This document shows positions 8,981 through 17,327 of a stretch of 64,000 nt of DNA, in pieces. Source of the stretch: JAWLHU01 sp049325315. Its GTDB lineage: Bacteria > Bacillota > Sulfobacillia > Symbiobacteriales > Symbiobacteriaceae. The DNA is taken from NCBI GenBank assembly GCA_049325315.1, contig JBMONB010000150.1, positions 164,865-228,864 of the forward strand. Reading direction: 5' to 3'. Made by a program: the position numbers and the translations under genes. Positions within the stretch are counted from its first letter, which is position 1, and every line of letters begins with the position of its first letter. The notes beneath the pieces are model-generated. The model did no database searches and was not told the origin of the DNA. It saw only the letters and a program-made list of their open reading frames with translations.

Positions 8981-10000
8981 ATGACCACAATCAGAGATCT
9001 TGCCCGGCGCCTAGGCGTTTCGGTCGCCACCGTCTCCCGGGTGCTCAACAACTACCCCGACGTCAGCGAGGCCACAAAGCAGCGAGTACTTAAGCTTGTC
9101 CATGAGAGCGGCTACCGGCCCAGCAATGCAGCGCGCAGCCTGGTCACCCGACGCTCGAACGTGATTGGCGTCTTCTTTCTCCGTGACCATCAGAACATGA
9201 TGATTGTACACCCATTCTTCCAGGAGGTCATGGTCGGCTTCAAGCGGGCGGTAGGGCAGGCAGGCTTCGACATACTCTTCTTCACCAGCCAGAAGCCGGG
9301 GGACTCGGACTTCTCCTATGTGAAGCGCTGCCGGCATCACCAGGTCGATGGCGTTGTTCTCATGGGCGTGGAGCGGGACGACTGCATGGTAACGGAGTTG
9401 GCTCAGAGTGGTATCGCGACCATCGCCATAGACGTTGACGTGCTGGGCAGACGGGCCGGGTACGTTATCTCCGACAACCAGGGGGGCGCCCGCCAGGCGG
9501 TCGATCACCTGGTAGAGATCGGGCACAAGCGCATTGCCCTGATCAACGGCATCCCCAACAGCAGGGTGGGACACGACCGCTTTGTCGGGTATTGCAACGC
9601 CCTGGCCAAGGCGAACCTTGCGTACCGGCCGGAGTATGTCCGTGACTTCGACTTCACCTGGGAGCATGGGTACCAGGCGATGCAGGAGCTGCTGGACCTG
9701 CGCGAACCTCCTACAGCGGTCTTCGCGGCGGCTGACCACTCCGCCATGGGGGCGATCAAGGCGATCCACGAGCGGGGGCTCCGAATCCCCGAAGATATCG
9801 CTCTGGTGGGTTTCGACGACATTCAGGTGGCCTCCATGGTCCACCCCGCCCTGACCACAATCCGCCAGGATAAAGAGGGGCTGGGCCGGGCCGCAGGAGA
9901 GGCGCTGGTACGGCTAATCGAATACCCCGATGCCACCCCGCCCATTATCACGCTGCCCACGGAATTGGTGATCCGCGAGTCCTGCGGTGCGCTGAAGTAA
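8981..10000 (+). CDS. LacI-family transcriptional regulator
   Basis: The 339-residue protein starts with the LacI helix-turn-helix and hinge helix (IRDLARRLGVSVATVSRVLN). The periplasmic-binding-protein-like sensor domain follows, with the typical VGFDDI and TTIRQD segments near residues 270-300. The long upstream open frame is not coding here: ATG 8981 has AAGGTG just before it and begins exactly at the conserved DNA-binding domain. The gene stands immediately upstream of a sugar ABC importer, GH9 and GH1 genes. It therefore probably represses cello-oligosaccharide use and releases DNA when it binds a sugar inducer. The inducer itself is inferred. Confidence 0.92.
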   Translation: MTTIRDLARRLGVSVATVSRVLNNYPDVSEATKQRVLKLVHESGYRPSNAARSLVTRRSNVIGVFFLRDHQNMMIVHPFFQEVMVGFKRAVGQAGFDILFFTSQKPGDSDFSYVKRCRHHQVDGVVLMGVERDDCMVTELAQSGIATIAIDVDVLGRRAGYVISDNQGGARQAVDHLVEIGHKRIALINGIPNSRVGHDRFVGYCNALAKANLAYRPEYVRDFDFTWEHGYQAMQELLDLREPPTAVFAAADHSAMGAIKAIHERGLRIPEDIALVGFDDIQVASMVHPALTTIRQDKEGLGRAAGEALVRLIEYPDATPPIITLPTELVIRESCGALK

Positions 10001-10057
10001 ACCCGGCCACGTAGTCCTCCGGGACCTCAGTTCGGCCGGTACCGTTCACGGGTGTTT

Positions 10058-10073
10058 CCGAGAACGTTTTCGG
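10058..10073. promoter_or_regulatory. LacI-family operator ahead of the sugar-uptake operon
   Basis: CCGAGAACGTTTTCGG is a 16-base palindrome with one mismatched pair. It shares the AACGTTTTCG core with the site before the regulator gene. It lies 66 bases before the binding-protein start, where it could block transcription of the whole operon. Confidence 0.7.
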
Positions 10074-10138
10074 TCCCGTCGGGAGCCTGTCTCCCGCTTA
10101 CATACCCACCCAACGAGATAGGTAGGGAGGTCGCACAG

Positions 10139-11527
10139 ATGACGAAGTGGTACCGCACACTCGCCCTGATCCTTTCCCTGTTCCTGGTTGTCTCGGTTCT
10201 CGGGTGTACCAGCGGCAGCAAGGAGGCCAAACCCACCGACACGTCAACCCCGGCTGCCAAGCCCGAACCGGCGAAGGCGCCCGACCCTGTAACCCTGAAC
10301 ATGTGGATCATGCCGAACAGCTCCCAGACGGAGCAGGACATGCTGGATACCTTCAAGCCCTTCCTCGATCAGAACAAGCACATCACCATCAAGATAACGG
10401 TTCTTGACTGGGGCTCCGCCTGGACCAAGATCACGGCGGCGGCTACCTCGGGTGAGGGGCCCGACCTGCTCCAGCTCGGCACCACCTGGGTCCCGGCCAT
10501 CGCTGCCATGGGCGCCCTGGAGCCGCTCTCCGGAAAGGTGAGCGAGGTTGGCGGCAAGGACGCCTTCTTCGCCGCCTCCTGGAACACCGTCTCCATCGCC
10601 GGTGACAAGGAGGTCTACGCCCTCCCGTGGTTCATGGATGTCCGGGCCGCCTTCTACCGGAAGGACATCTTCCAGAAGGCCGGTGTGGATGCCAACGACG
10701 CCTTCAAGAACTGGGACAACTTCAAGGCAGCCCTCCAGAAGATCAACGGGATCGAGATTGAGGGCAAGAAGGTTGCCGCTATCGGCTTCCCGGGCAAGAA
10801 CGACTGGAACGTCCTGCACAATGTTATGCCCTGGGTCTGGGCCGCGGGCGGTGCGGAGCTGACCAGTGACAACAAGGCCTCGGCGATCAACAGCGATGCG
10901 GCCGTTGACGGTATGATGTTCTACACCGGTCTCGCCAAGGAGGGCCTGGCTCCCCTCGCCGTCCTGGAGAAGAACAGCGCCGACGTCGAGCAGATGTTCC
11001 ATGTGGGTGACTTTGCCGTTACCTTCGCCGGCCCGTGGCTGATCCGGCACTACTACACCCCGGCCGATAAGAACGGCGGCGCCGACACGATCGCTGCCAA
11101 GAACTACGCTGTCGCCCCGATTCCCGAGGGGCCGAAGGGCCGCTTCACCTTCTTTGGTGGCTCGAACCTCTCGATCACGAAGTCCTCCAAGCACAAGAAG
11201 GAGGCCTGGGAGGCCCTGAAGTTCCTGCAGTCCAAGGAGGCGCAGCTAACCTACGCCAAGTTCTCCGGCATGCTTCCCGCCCAGAAGTCGGTGGAGGCGG
11301 ATATGAAGGCTGTCAACCCGAACTATGCCGCCTTCTACGAGGCTGCGAAGTACGGTCGCAGCTACGCCCCGATCCCGCAGTGGGGCGCCATTGAGGGCAT
11401 CTATGTCAAGCACATCGCCACCGTCTGGGACATGACTGCCGGCGTCAGCGGAACCTACAACCGTGACAGCGTCAAGAAGGTCTTCGAAGAGGCGGCGAAG
11501 GAGGCCACCAACCTTCTGAAGCAGTAA
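10139..11527 (+). CDS. Sugar ABC transporter substrate-binding lipoprotein
   Basis: This 462-residue extracytoplasmic solute-binding protein belongs to family 1 (MalE/UgpB type). It has a signal peptide ending in a lipobox (VVSVLGC, Cys near residue 22) and a short Thr/Pro/Ala linker. The binding domain includes the GPDLLQLGTTW and GDFAVTFAGPW segments usual in this family. GGGAGG at 10125-10130 fixes the ATG at 10139; the open frame upstream is not used. It is first in an operon with a GH9 enzyme, two permeases and a beta-glucosidase, so cellobiose or longer cello-oligosaccharides are the likely ligand. Confidence 0.92.
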   Translation: MTKWYRTLALILSLFLVVSVLGCTSGSKEAKPTDTSTPAAKPEPAKAPDPVTLNMWIMPNSSQTEQDMLDTFKPFLDQNKHITIKITVLDWGSAWTKITAAATSGEGPDLLQLGTTWVPAIAAMGALEPLSGKVSEVGGKDAFFAASWNTVSIAGDKEVYALPWFMDVRAAFYRKDIFQKAGVDANDAFKNWDNFKAALQKINGIEIEGKKVAAIGFPGKNDWNVLHNVMPWVWAAGGAELTSDNKASAINSDAAVDGMMFYTGLAKEGLAPLAVLEKNSADVEQMFHVGDFAVTFAGPWLIRHYYTPADKNGGADTIAAKNYAVAPIPEGPKGRFTFFGGSNLSITKSSKHKKEAWEALKFLQSKEAQLTYAKFSGMLPAQKSVEADMKAVNPNYAAFYEAAKYGRSYAPIPQWGAIEGIYVKHIATVWDMTAGVSGTYNRDSVKKVFEEAAKEATNLLKQ

Positions 11528-11539
11528 AGCAGTAGTCGC

Positions 11540-11576
11540 GGCAAGGGGTGCGGTCCCAATGGCCGCACCCCTTGCC
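11540..11576 (+). terminator. Intercistronic hairpin after binding-protein gene
   Basis: GGCAAGGGGTGCGG at 11540-11553 pairs perfectly with 11563-11576. No T-run follows, so it is more likely an mRNA-stabilising or attenuating hairpin that keeps the binding protein more abundant than the downstream products. Confidence 0.55.
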
Positions 11577-11601
11577 AATACCCTACCGGAGAGTGACGCA
11601 C

Positions 11602-13293
11602 ATGAAACGCCTTCACGAGATGGTGGCTGTGGTGATGTTGGGGGTAATTCTGCTGAGCGGCTGCACGACCGACAGGTCGGCCTCATCGCCACCAGCGGCG
11701 GAGCCCGAGCCCCAGGTCCGGGTGGGCATTACCGTGAACCAGGTAGGCTACCTGCCCGGTGCCCCAAAGGTGGCAACGCTATACCTACCCGACGAAAGCG
11801 ACACCGCCCCGACCAGGTTCCGTGTAGTCCGGGCCGACGATGGCACCGAGGTGCTGAAGGGTTTGTTGAAAGGTCCGCTGACCGAACCGGAGGCCGGTGG
11901 ACGCAAGGCCTGGCTGGCTGATTTTTCGGCCCTGAAGACCGAGGGGACCTACAAGGTGCGGGCAGGCAGCAGCGAGTCCCCGCCCTTTCGGATTGCCGCG
12001 AACGTTTTCGACGACCTCTTCGCCAAGGTGACGCGCTCTTACTACCTTCAGCGCAGTGGGTTTCTCCTCGACGACCCGGTAACGGGGTTGAAGCACGAGG
12101 CCTGCCACCTGGCCAAGGCCAGCCTTTTTGAGGACAAGTCGGTCAGTCTTGACGTCTCAGGCGGCTGGCACGACGCTGGTGACTACGGAAAGTACATACC
12201 CCCGGCGGCCGTTACCATTGGCCAACTCCTGTTGCTGTACGAGGTGCTGCCGCAGGCGGCAGAGGTGAAGCTGCAGGGCACCGACCTGCTGAGCGAGGTC
12301 CGCTACGAACTGGACTGGATGCTCAAGATGCAGCGGTCTGACGGGGCGGTCTACCACAAGGTGACCACCGAGAACTTCCCGGGGATGATTATGCCCGAGG
12401 CTGACACGGCCCCGCTGATCATCTACCCGGTGGGAACGGCCAGCACCGGTCTCTTTGCGGGGGCCATGGCCCGGGCGGCCAGGGCCTTTGCGCCCAGCGA
12501 TCCTGCCTACGCCAAGCGGCTGGGGGATGCAGCGAAACAGGCCTGGCGGTGGTTAGAGAAGAATCGGAACCTGATCAACCCACCTGTGGGGAATACCGGT
12601 CCCTACCTCTCCAACAGCGACCACCATGCCAGAGAGTGGGCGGCAGCGGAGCTGTTCGCCCTCACGGGCGAGCCGTCTTACGAGCGCTACCTGCTGGATA
12701 ACCCCAGGACCACCGTGGGGTCCATCAACTGGGAAAGGGCCTCCGGTCTGGCCCTCTTTACCTATGTGGCAACGCCCAAGGCCGACCCGGCCTACCGGGC
12801 CAAGGTAGAGGAGGTCATTCTCGCCGAGGCGAAGCGATGGGTGGAGCGCGCCAAGGAGCATCCCTATGGGGTGGCGCTGGGAGTCAGCGAGTATGTATGG
12901 GCCTCAGCGAAGGCGACGCAGGCCATTGGACTCCACCTGATTATGGCGAACCGCCTACGGCCTGACCCCGCCTTTCTGGAGGTCGCCGCTGCTCAACTGG
13001 ACTGGGTGCTGGGCCGGAATCCGTTGGAGCGCTCATTTGTGACAGGGGTGGGGGCGAACCCGCCCAAGAACCCGCATCACCGGCTGGTGATCGCCACGGG
13101 CAAGATGGTTCCAGGGCTCCTGGTGGGCGGCCCTAACGACCGAGGTCAGGACCGGGCGGTGCCCAAGGGCCTGGGTGCCCGCTCCTACGTGGACGACAAC
13201 CGATCGTACAGTTCCAACGAACCGGCGATTGACTACAATGCCCCCCTGGTCTTCGTCGCCGGCTGGTTTGCCCTCGGCCACGACTTCCGCTAG
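11602..13293 (+). CDS. Glycoside hydrolase family 9 lipoprotein (glucanase-like)
   Basis: The 563-residue protein has a lipoprotein signal (VILLSGC), an N-terminal Ig-like CelD_N domain (about residues 35-130) and a GH9 (alpha/alpha)6 barrel. Catalytic landmarks are present: the DAGDYGKY segment carrying the nucleophile/base Asp pair near residue 195, an NPHHR segment, and the C-terminal NEPAIDYNA carrying the proton-donor Glu. GH9 enzymes cleave beta-1,4 glucans or chito-/gluco-oligosaccharides. Its membrane anchor and place between an importer's binding protein and permeases suggest that it trims oligosaccharides at the cell surface before uptake. Confidence 0.9.
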   Translation: MKRLHEMVAVVMLGVILLSGCTTDRSASSPPAAEPEPQVRVGITVNQVGYLPGAPKVATLYLPDESDTAPTRFRVVRADDGTEVLKGLLKGPLTEPEAGGRKAWLADFSALKTEGTYKVRAGSSESPPFRIAANVFDDLFAKVTRSYYLQRSGFLLDDPVTGLKHEACHLAKASLFEDKSVSLDVSGGWHDAGDYGKYIPPAAVTIGQLLLLYEVLPQAAEVKLQGTDLLSEVRYELDWMLKMQRSDGAVYHKVTTENFPGMIMPEADTAPLIIYPVGTASTGLFAGAMARAARAFAPSDPAYAKRLGDAAKQAWRWLEKNRNLINPPVGNTGPYLSNSDHHAREWAAAELFALTGEPSYERYLLDNPRTTVGSINWERASGLALFTYVATPKADPAYRAKVEEVILAEAKRWVERAKEHPYGVALGVSEYVWASAKATQAIGLHLIMANRLRPDPAFLEVAAAQLDWVLGRNPLERSFVTGVGANPPKNPHHRLVIATGKMVPGLLVGGPNDRGQDRAVPKGLGARSYVDDNRSYSSNEPAIDYNAPLVFVAGWFALGHDFR

Positions 13294-13325
13294 TCCCGGG
13301 AATCCCCCAGGAGGAGGTCTCTGCC

Positions 13326-14303
13326 ATGAGTACGATCACGCCGAAGACCACCCGGGTGCAGCCCAGAAGGTTGAGCGCCTTCGCCCAGGAGTGGCGGCGG
13401 AACGGCCTGGCCTACAAGATGGTGGCCCCGGCTGTGCTCTTCATGATTCTGGTCCACCTTGTGCCCATGCTCCAGGGCATTGCGATGTCGTTCTTCAAGC
13501 TGAACCAGTACACCCTGCGCCAATTCCTGCGGGCCCCTTTTATCGGGCTGGACAACTACTACCGGGTTCTCTTTGATCCGGATAACCCGGTTAGGGCTGG
13601 CCTCGCCTTAGCGGCACGCAACACAGCCATCTACGCAGTGGTCGTGACCACCCTGGTTTTGGTTGCCGGCATGGGCGTGGCCATCTTGATGAACCGGCAG
13701 TTCAAGGGCCGTACATGGGCCCGCACGATGATGCTGCTGCCTTGGGTAGTTCCCAGCTACGTGGTCGGCATTCTGTGGGGGTTTATGTGGCAGCAGGACG
13801 CGGGGATTATCAACCGGGTCCTGGTGGACTGGCTCCACATCCTCCCCACCAAGCCCTTCTGGCTGATCGGGCCCAACACGATCTGGGCGATCATCATCCC
13901 CACGGTCTGGCGCTCCTGGCCCTATGTGTTCATCGTCTTCCTGGCCGCCCTCCAGACGATTCCCGACGACCTGTACGAGGCGGCAGCGATCGACGGCGCC
14001 ACTGCCGTACAGAAGTTCCGTCACATCACGTTGCCCATGATGATGCCGGTAATTGCGATCCAGGTTCTCTTCCAGATCATCGCTAACGTATACTCGTACA
14101 ACATCGTTATCATGATGTTCGGTAACGGTGCGGGCTTCCCAGGCGCCTGGGGCGACCTGCTGATGACAGCGATTCAGCGCCAGTCCTTTAATAGTTGGCT
14201 CTTCGGGTACGGCGCCGCGGCCTCTGTCCTCCTCATGGTCGCCATGATGTTTGTAGTCTGGCTCTGGTACCGCATCTTCCGCCGGGAGTTGGTGATCCAA
14301 TGA
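13326..14303 (+). CDS. Sugar ABC transporter permease (MalF type)
   Basis: The 325-residue membrane protein has an N-terminal helix and a binding-protein-dependent transport inner-membrane domain. The EAA loop (YEAAAIDGATAVQKFRHITLP, residues about 215-235) is the contact point for the transport ATPase. GGAGGAGG lies just before the ATG. Its stop codon overlaps the next permease start (ATGA at 14300-14303), so the two are translationally coupled. No ATPase gene accompanies them, so a shared MsmK-type ATPase encoded elsewhere is expected. Confidence 0.93.
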   Translation: MSTITPKTTRVQPRRLSAFAQEWRRNGLAYKMVAPAVLFMILVHLVPMLQGIAMSFFKLNQYTLRQFLRAPFIGLDNYYRVLFDPDNPVRAGLALAARNTAIYAVVVTTLVLVAGMGVAILMNRQFKGRTWARTMMLLPWVVPSYVVGILWGFMWQQDAGIINRVLVDWLHILPTKPFWLIGPNTIWAIIIPTVWRSWPYVFIVFLAALQTIPDDLYEAAAIDGATAVQKFRHITLPMMMPVIAIQVLFQIIANVYSYNIVIMMFGNGAGFPGAWGDLLMTAIQRQSFNSWLFGYGAAASVLLMVAMMFVVWLWYRIFRRELVIQ

Positions 14304-15151
14304 CGCCGAGAACCTGGAGAAAGGTACATCGGGTCGGACTGGCGATCCTCACGATCGCTGTCGTGCTGGTAACCATCGCCCCGATTATCTGGATGCTGAT
14401 CTCATCGGTGCAGACGAACACGGGGCTGCTGGCGGGCCGGATCAATCTGGCTGAACCCCGCTGGAGTAACTACACGGAGTTGTGGAAGAACGTCCGCTTC
14501 GGGCTCTTCCTGCGCAACAGCCTGATCATCTGCGGCTTTACCACCCTGTTCGCCGGACTCTTCGCCACCCTGGCCGGATACGCCATGGCCCGCTACCGCT
14601 TCAAGGGCTCCGATACATACGGGATGGCGATTATCGGCACGCAGATGATTCCGGGAATCATGTTCCTGCTGCCCCTCTACTTCATCTTCCTGTGGATCAA
14701 GACGACCTTCAACATCCCCATGGTTAACACGTACTACGGGATGATTATCATCTACACCGCCTTCTTCACACCCATGTCGATCTGGATCATGCGCGGCTTC
14801 TTTGCCACGATCCCCAAGGAACTGGAAGAGTCAGCCCTGATCGACGGCTGCACGCCCTTCATGGCCTTTCGGAAGGTGATTTTACCGCTCTCCGCTCCCG
14901 GTCTGATCGCCACTGGCGTATACATCTTCCTCACGGCGTGGGACGAGTTGCTGTTCGCCTGGGTGATGACAACTACAGCAGATGTGGCCACCATCCCCAT
15001 TGGCATTCGTCTCTATGTCGGCCAGTTCCAGAACCGCTACGACCTTCTCATGGCAGCAGCAACAGTCACAACGCTGCCGGTCTTGGTTACCTTCTTTGCC
15101 ACGCAGAAATGGTTTATTAGTGGCATGACCGCCGGCAGTGTGAAGGGGTAA
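14300..15151 (+). CDS. Sugar ABC transporter permease (MalG type)
   Basis: The 283-residue protein has six predicted membrane helices and a MalG-family EAA loop (LEESALIDGCTPFMAFRKVI, near residues 175-195). The ATG at 14300 lies within the overlap with the preceding permease's TGA, which is typical of partner subunits made in equal amounts. Together with the MalF-type subunit it forms the membrane channel for the sugar bound by the upstream lipoprotein. Confidence 0.93.
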   Translation: MTPRTWRKVHRVGLAILTIAVVLVTIAPIIWMLISSVQTNTGLLAGRINLAEPRWSNYTELWKNVRFGLFLRNSLIICGFTTLFAGLFATLAGYAMARYRFKGSDTYGMAIIGTQMIPGIMFLLPLYFIFLWIKTTFNIPMVNTYYGMIIIYTAFFTPMSIWIMRGFFATIPKELEESALIDGCTPFMAFRKVILPLSAPGLIATGVYIFLTAWDELLFAWVMTTTADVATIPIGIRLYVGQFQNRYDLLMAAATVTTLPVLVTFFATQKWFISGMTAGSVKG

Positions 15152-15169
15152 CGGAACAGGAGGATCAGC

Positions 15170-16513
15170 ATGAAGTTTCCCAACGGCTTTCTTTGGGGCG
15201 CAGCGACCGCCAGCTACCAGATTGAAGGCGCCGCACATGAAGATGGACGGGGGCTCTCGATCTGGGACACCTTCTCCCGGACCCCGGGAAAGGTGGCTGG
15301 GGGCGACACGGGTGATGTAGCCTGCGATCACTACCACCGCTATCTGGATGATGTGAATCTAATGGCCGATCTCGGCTTCCAGTCGTACCGCTTCTCCATT
15401 GCCTGGCCCCGGATCTACCCCACGGGGGCCGGAGCGGTCAATCCCAAGGGGATTGACTTCTACAAGCGGCTGGTCGATGCGCTGCTCGCGAAGAATATCA
15501 AGCCGGTGGTCACGCTCTATCACTGGGATCTGCCCCAGGCGCTTCAGGACCAGGGCGGGTGGGGCAACCGGGATGTCGCCTATCGCTTCCAGGATTATGC
15601 CGCCACCATGTTCCGGGAACTGGGCGATGTGGTCGACATGTGGACGACCATCAACGAACCGTTCTGCGTCAGTTTTATCAGCCATGCCCTGGGGGAGCAT
15701 GCGCCGGGTGACCATGACTGGCCCCTGGCGGTGAAGGTCTCGCATCATGTGCTGCTGGCCCATGGACTCGGCGTCGAGACCTTCCGGCAACTGATGCCGG
15801 CCGGCAAGCAGATCGGCATCACCCTGAACATGACGGTGGCGGAACCGGCCACCGACACCGAGGAAGATCATGCGGCAGCGCATCGCTTCGATGGCTGGGC
15901 AAACCGCTGGTTCGCCGATGCGGTCTTCAAGGGGCAGTATCCCGCTGATATGCTCCTCTACTACAAGGGGCTCGGCGCCGACGATTACATCGTCGACGGC
16001 GACCTGAGGGTGATCAGCCAGCCGACCGACTTCGTGGGGCTCAACTATTACACCCGGGCGGTGTGCAAGGCCGATCCGGGCAACCCGTTCCTCGGCATGA
16101 CATCGGTGCCCCCCACCGCTCCGGTGACCGACCAGGGCTGGGAGATCGTGCCGGACTACCTGCGCAGACTGCTGATCCGCGTGGAGCAAGACTGGACGCG
16201 CGGGCTGCCGGTCTACGTGCACGAGAACGGCTGCGCCATGCCCGACGTGCTGGGGCCCGATGGGCGAGTCGATGACCCGGGCCGGCTCCAGTTCCTCAAG
16301 GATCACTTCGCTGCCTCCCACCAGGCGATTGAGGCAGGGGTAAACCTGAAGGGATTCTACGTCTGGTCGCTGCTGGACAACTTCGAGTGGGCCTGGGGCT
16401 ATGCCAAGCGCTTTGGGATCGTCTACGTCGACTATCCGACCCAGCGGCGGATCCCGAAGTCGAGTGCCCTCTGGTACCGCGAGGTTATCCGCCAAAATGG
16501 TTGGAATGAATGA
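15170..16513 (+). CDS. bglA: Glycoside hydrolase family 1 beta-glucosidase
   Basis: The 447-residue cytoplasmic enzyme has the full GH1 barrel. The N-terminal signature FPNGFLWGAATASYQIEGA is intact. The acid/base Glu lies in TINEP near residue 165. The nucleophile Glu lies in VHENG near residue 350, where most members read TENG. GGAGGATC precedes the ATG. It is last in the operon, so it probably hydrolyses imported cellobiose or cello-oligosaccharides to glucose. A 6-phospho-specific enzyme is less likely because uptake is by ABC transporter and not by a phosphotransferase system. Confidence 0.93.
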   Translation: MKFPNGFLWGAATASYQIEGAAHEDGRGLSIWDTFSRTPGKVAGGDTGDVACDHYHRYLDDVNLMADLGFQSYRFSIAWPRIYPTGAGAVNPKGIDFYKRLVDALLAKNIKPVVTLYHWDLPQALQDQGGWGNRDVAYRFQDYAATMFRELGDVVDMWTTINEPFCVSFISHALGEHAPGDHDWPLAVKVSHHVLLAHGLGVETFRQLMPAGKQIGITLNMTVAEPATDTEEDHAAAHRFDGWANRWFADAVFKGQYPADMLLYYKGLGADDYIVDGDLRVISQPTDFVGLNYYTRAVCKADPGNPFLGMTSVPPTAPVTDQGWEIVPDYLRRLLIRVEQDWTRGLPVYVHENGCAMPDVLGPDGRVDDPGRLQFLKDHFAASHQAIEAGVNLKGFYVWSLLDNFEWAWGYAKRFGIVYVDYPTQRRIPKSSALWYREVIRQNGWNE

Positions 16514-16540
16514 GGAAGGGGGGTGATTTACCCCCCTTCC
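16514..16540. terminator. Bidirectional terminator between GH1 and DUF2161 genes
   Basis: GGAAGGGGGG at 16514-16523 pairs perfectly with CCCCCCTTCC at 16531-16540 around a 7-base loop. The minus-strand gene's stop codon lies inside the right part of the structure, so it serves both converging genes. Confidence 0.75.
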
Positions 16541-17226
16541 ATCTTTGCTGCGGCCACCACATCGGCATACTGGGTCAGCGCGTGCTCGCCCTTCAGGGTA
16601 AGCCGGTAGAGGGCCTTCTCCACCCGTTCAAACCAGCCGTAGTAGTCTTTCTGCAGAACGGCGCTGCTCTTGGCGATCCCCGTCTCTGCCCGGATCACGC
16701 TAGTTTTGCTAGGGCCGTGCTGCAGCAGGAAGGCAGCGATTCGGAGCGCCTCCTCCCGGTAGGCTGTCACAATGGGGCGCCCGGTGGTGCCGCCGGTGTT
16801 GTGATCACCGGAGCGGCGCTGAAACTCCTTCAACAGGCGCCCCCGCATCTTGGGTTGCTTGCGGGGGGTGTATGGCTCGGGGTCGCAGACTACCTCAACG
16901 AGTGGGGAGCGCCCGGCCAGGTGAACAAAGATCAGCCCGAGCCCGAGGCGCCGGCAGAGACCACGAATCTCGGTCCAGCGGGGGCCGTTCCGGGTTCGAC
17001 GGGGCGCTTCCACCGCCAGATAGACCGCATCGGTCATCGACTGCCGCTGAATACCTTGAAGGAGGAGGGCCAGGTTGAAGGCGACCTTCAGCTCCACGAT
17101 GACCAGGTCGTCACCCCGGACCCCCACCAGGTCGCAGTCATCTACTTCGCCCCGAACGGTGTAGCCCTGTCCCTGTAGGAATGACTTGATCGGGGTGTAG
17201 AGATCGCTCTCTTTGCGAGCGGCCAA
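16528..17226 (-). CDS. DUF2161 family PD-(D/E)xK-type putative nuclease/phosphodiesterase
   Basis: The 232-residue protein has the core of a PD-(D/E)xK fold near its N-terminus: DCDLVGVRGDDLVIVELK at about residues 30-47 supplies the Asp and the Glu-x-Lys of the active site. It resembles the DUF2161 family, whose substrate is not established to my knowledge. The C-terminal part (about residues 150-225) looks like a winged-helix segment. The start is TTG with GGGAGGTGAG in front. It stands alone between convergent and divergent neighbours, so context gives no role. Confidence 0.75.
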   Translation of the reverse strand: MAARKESDLYTPIKSFLQGQGYTVRGEVDDCDLVGVRGDDLVIVELKVAFNLALLLQGIQRQSMTDAVYLAVEAPRRTRNGPRWTEIRGLCRRLGLGLIFVHLAGRSPLVEVVCDPEPYTPRKQPKMRGRLLKEFQRRSGDHNTGGTTGRPIVTAYREEALRIAAFLLQHGPSKTSVIRAETGIAKSSAVLQKDYYGWFERVEKALYRLTLKGEHALTQYADVVAAAKMEGG

Positions 17227-17295
17227 GGACTCACCTCCCTCATTCGTTCTTGTTTTCCCCCTCGGTGCCGCTTCATCCTCCCGGCCAAACAGAAA

Positions 17296-17317
17296 GGGGC
17301 GCCCGTGTGGGCGCCCC
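17296..17317 (-). terminator. Terminator of the riboswitch-controlled repeat-protein gene
   Basis: GGGGCGCCC at 17296-17304 pairs with 17309-17317. Read on the minus strand, the hairpin is followed by TTTCTGTTT. Confidence 0.75.
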
Positions 17318-17327
17318 CGTGGCTTTG

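Noticed and set aside
11999..12010. Third LacI operator inside the GH9 gene
   Set aside because: The bases encode an ordinary ANVFD segment, and the match is only 12 bases. It is kept as a remark and not listed as a feature.
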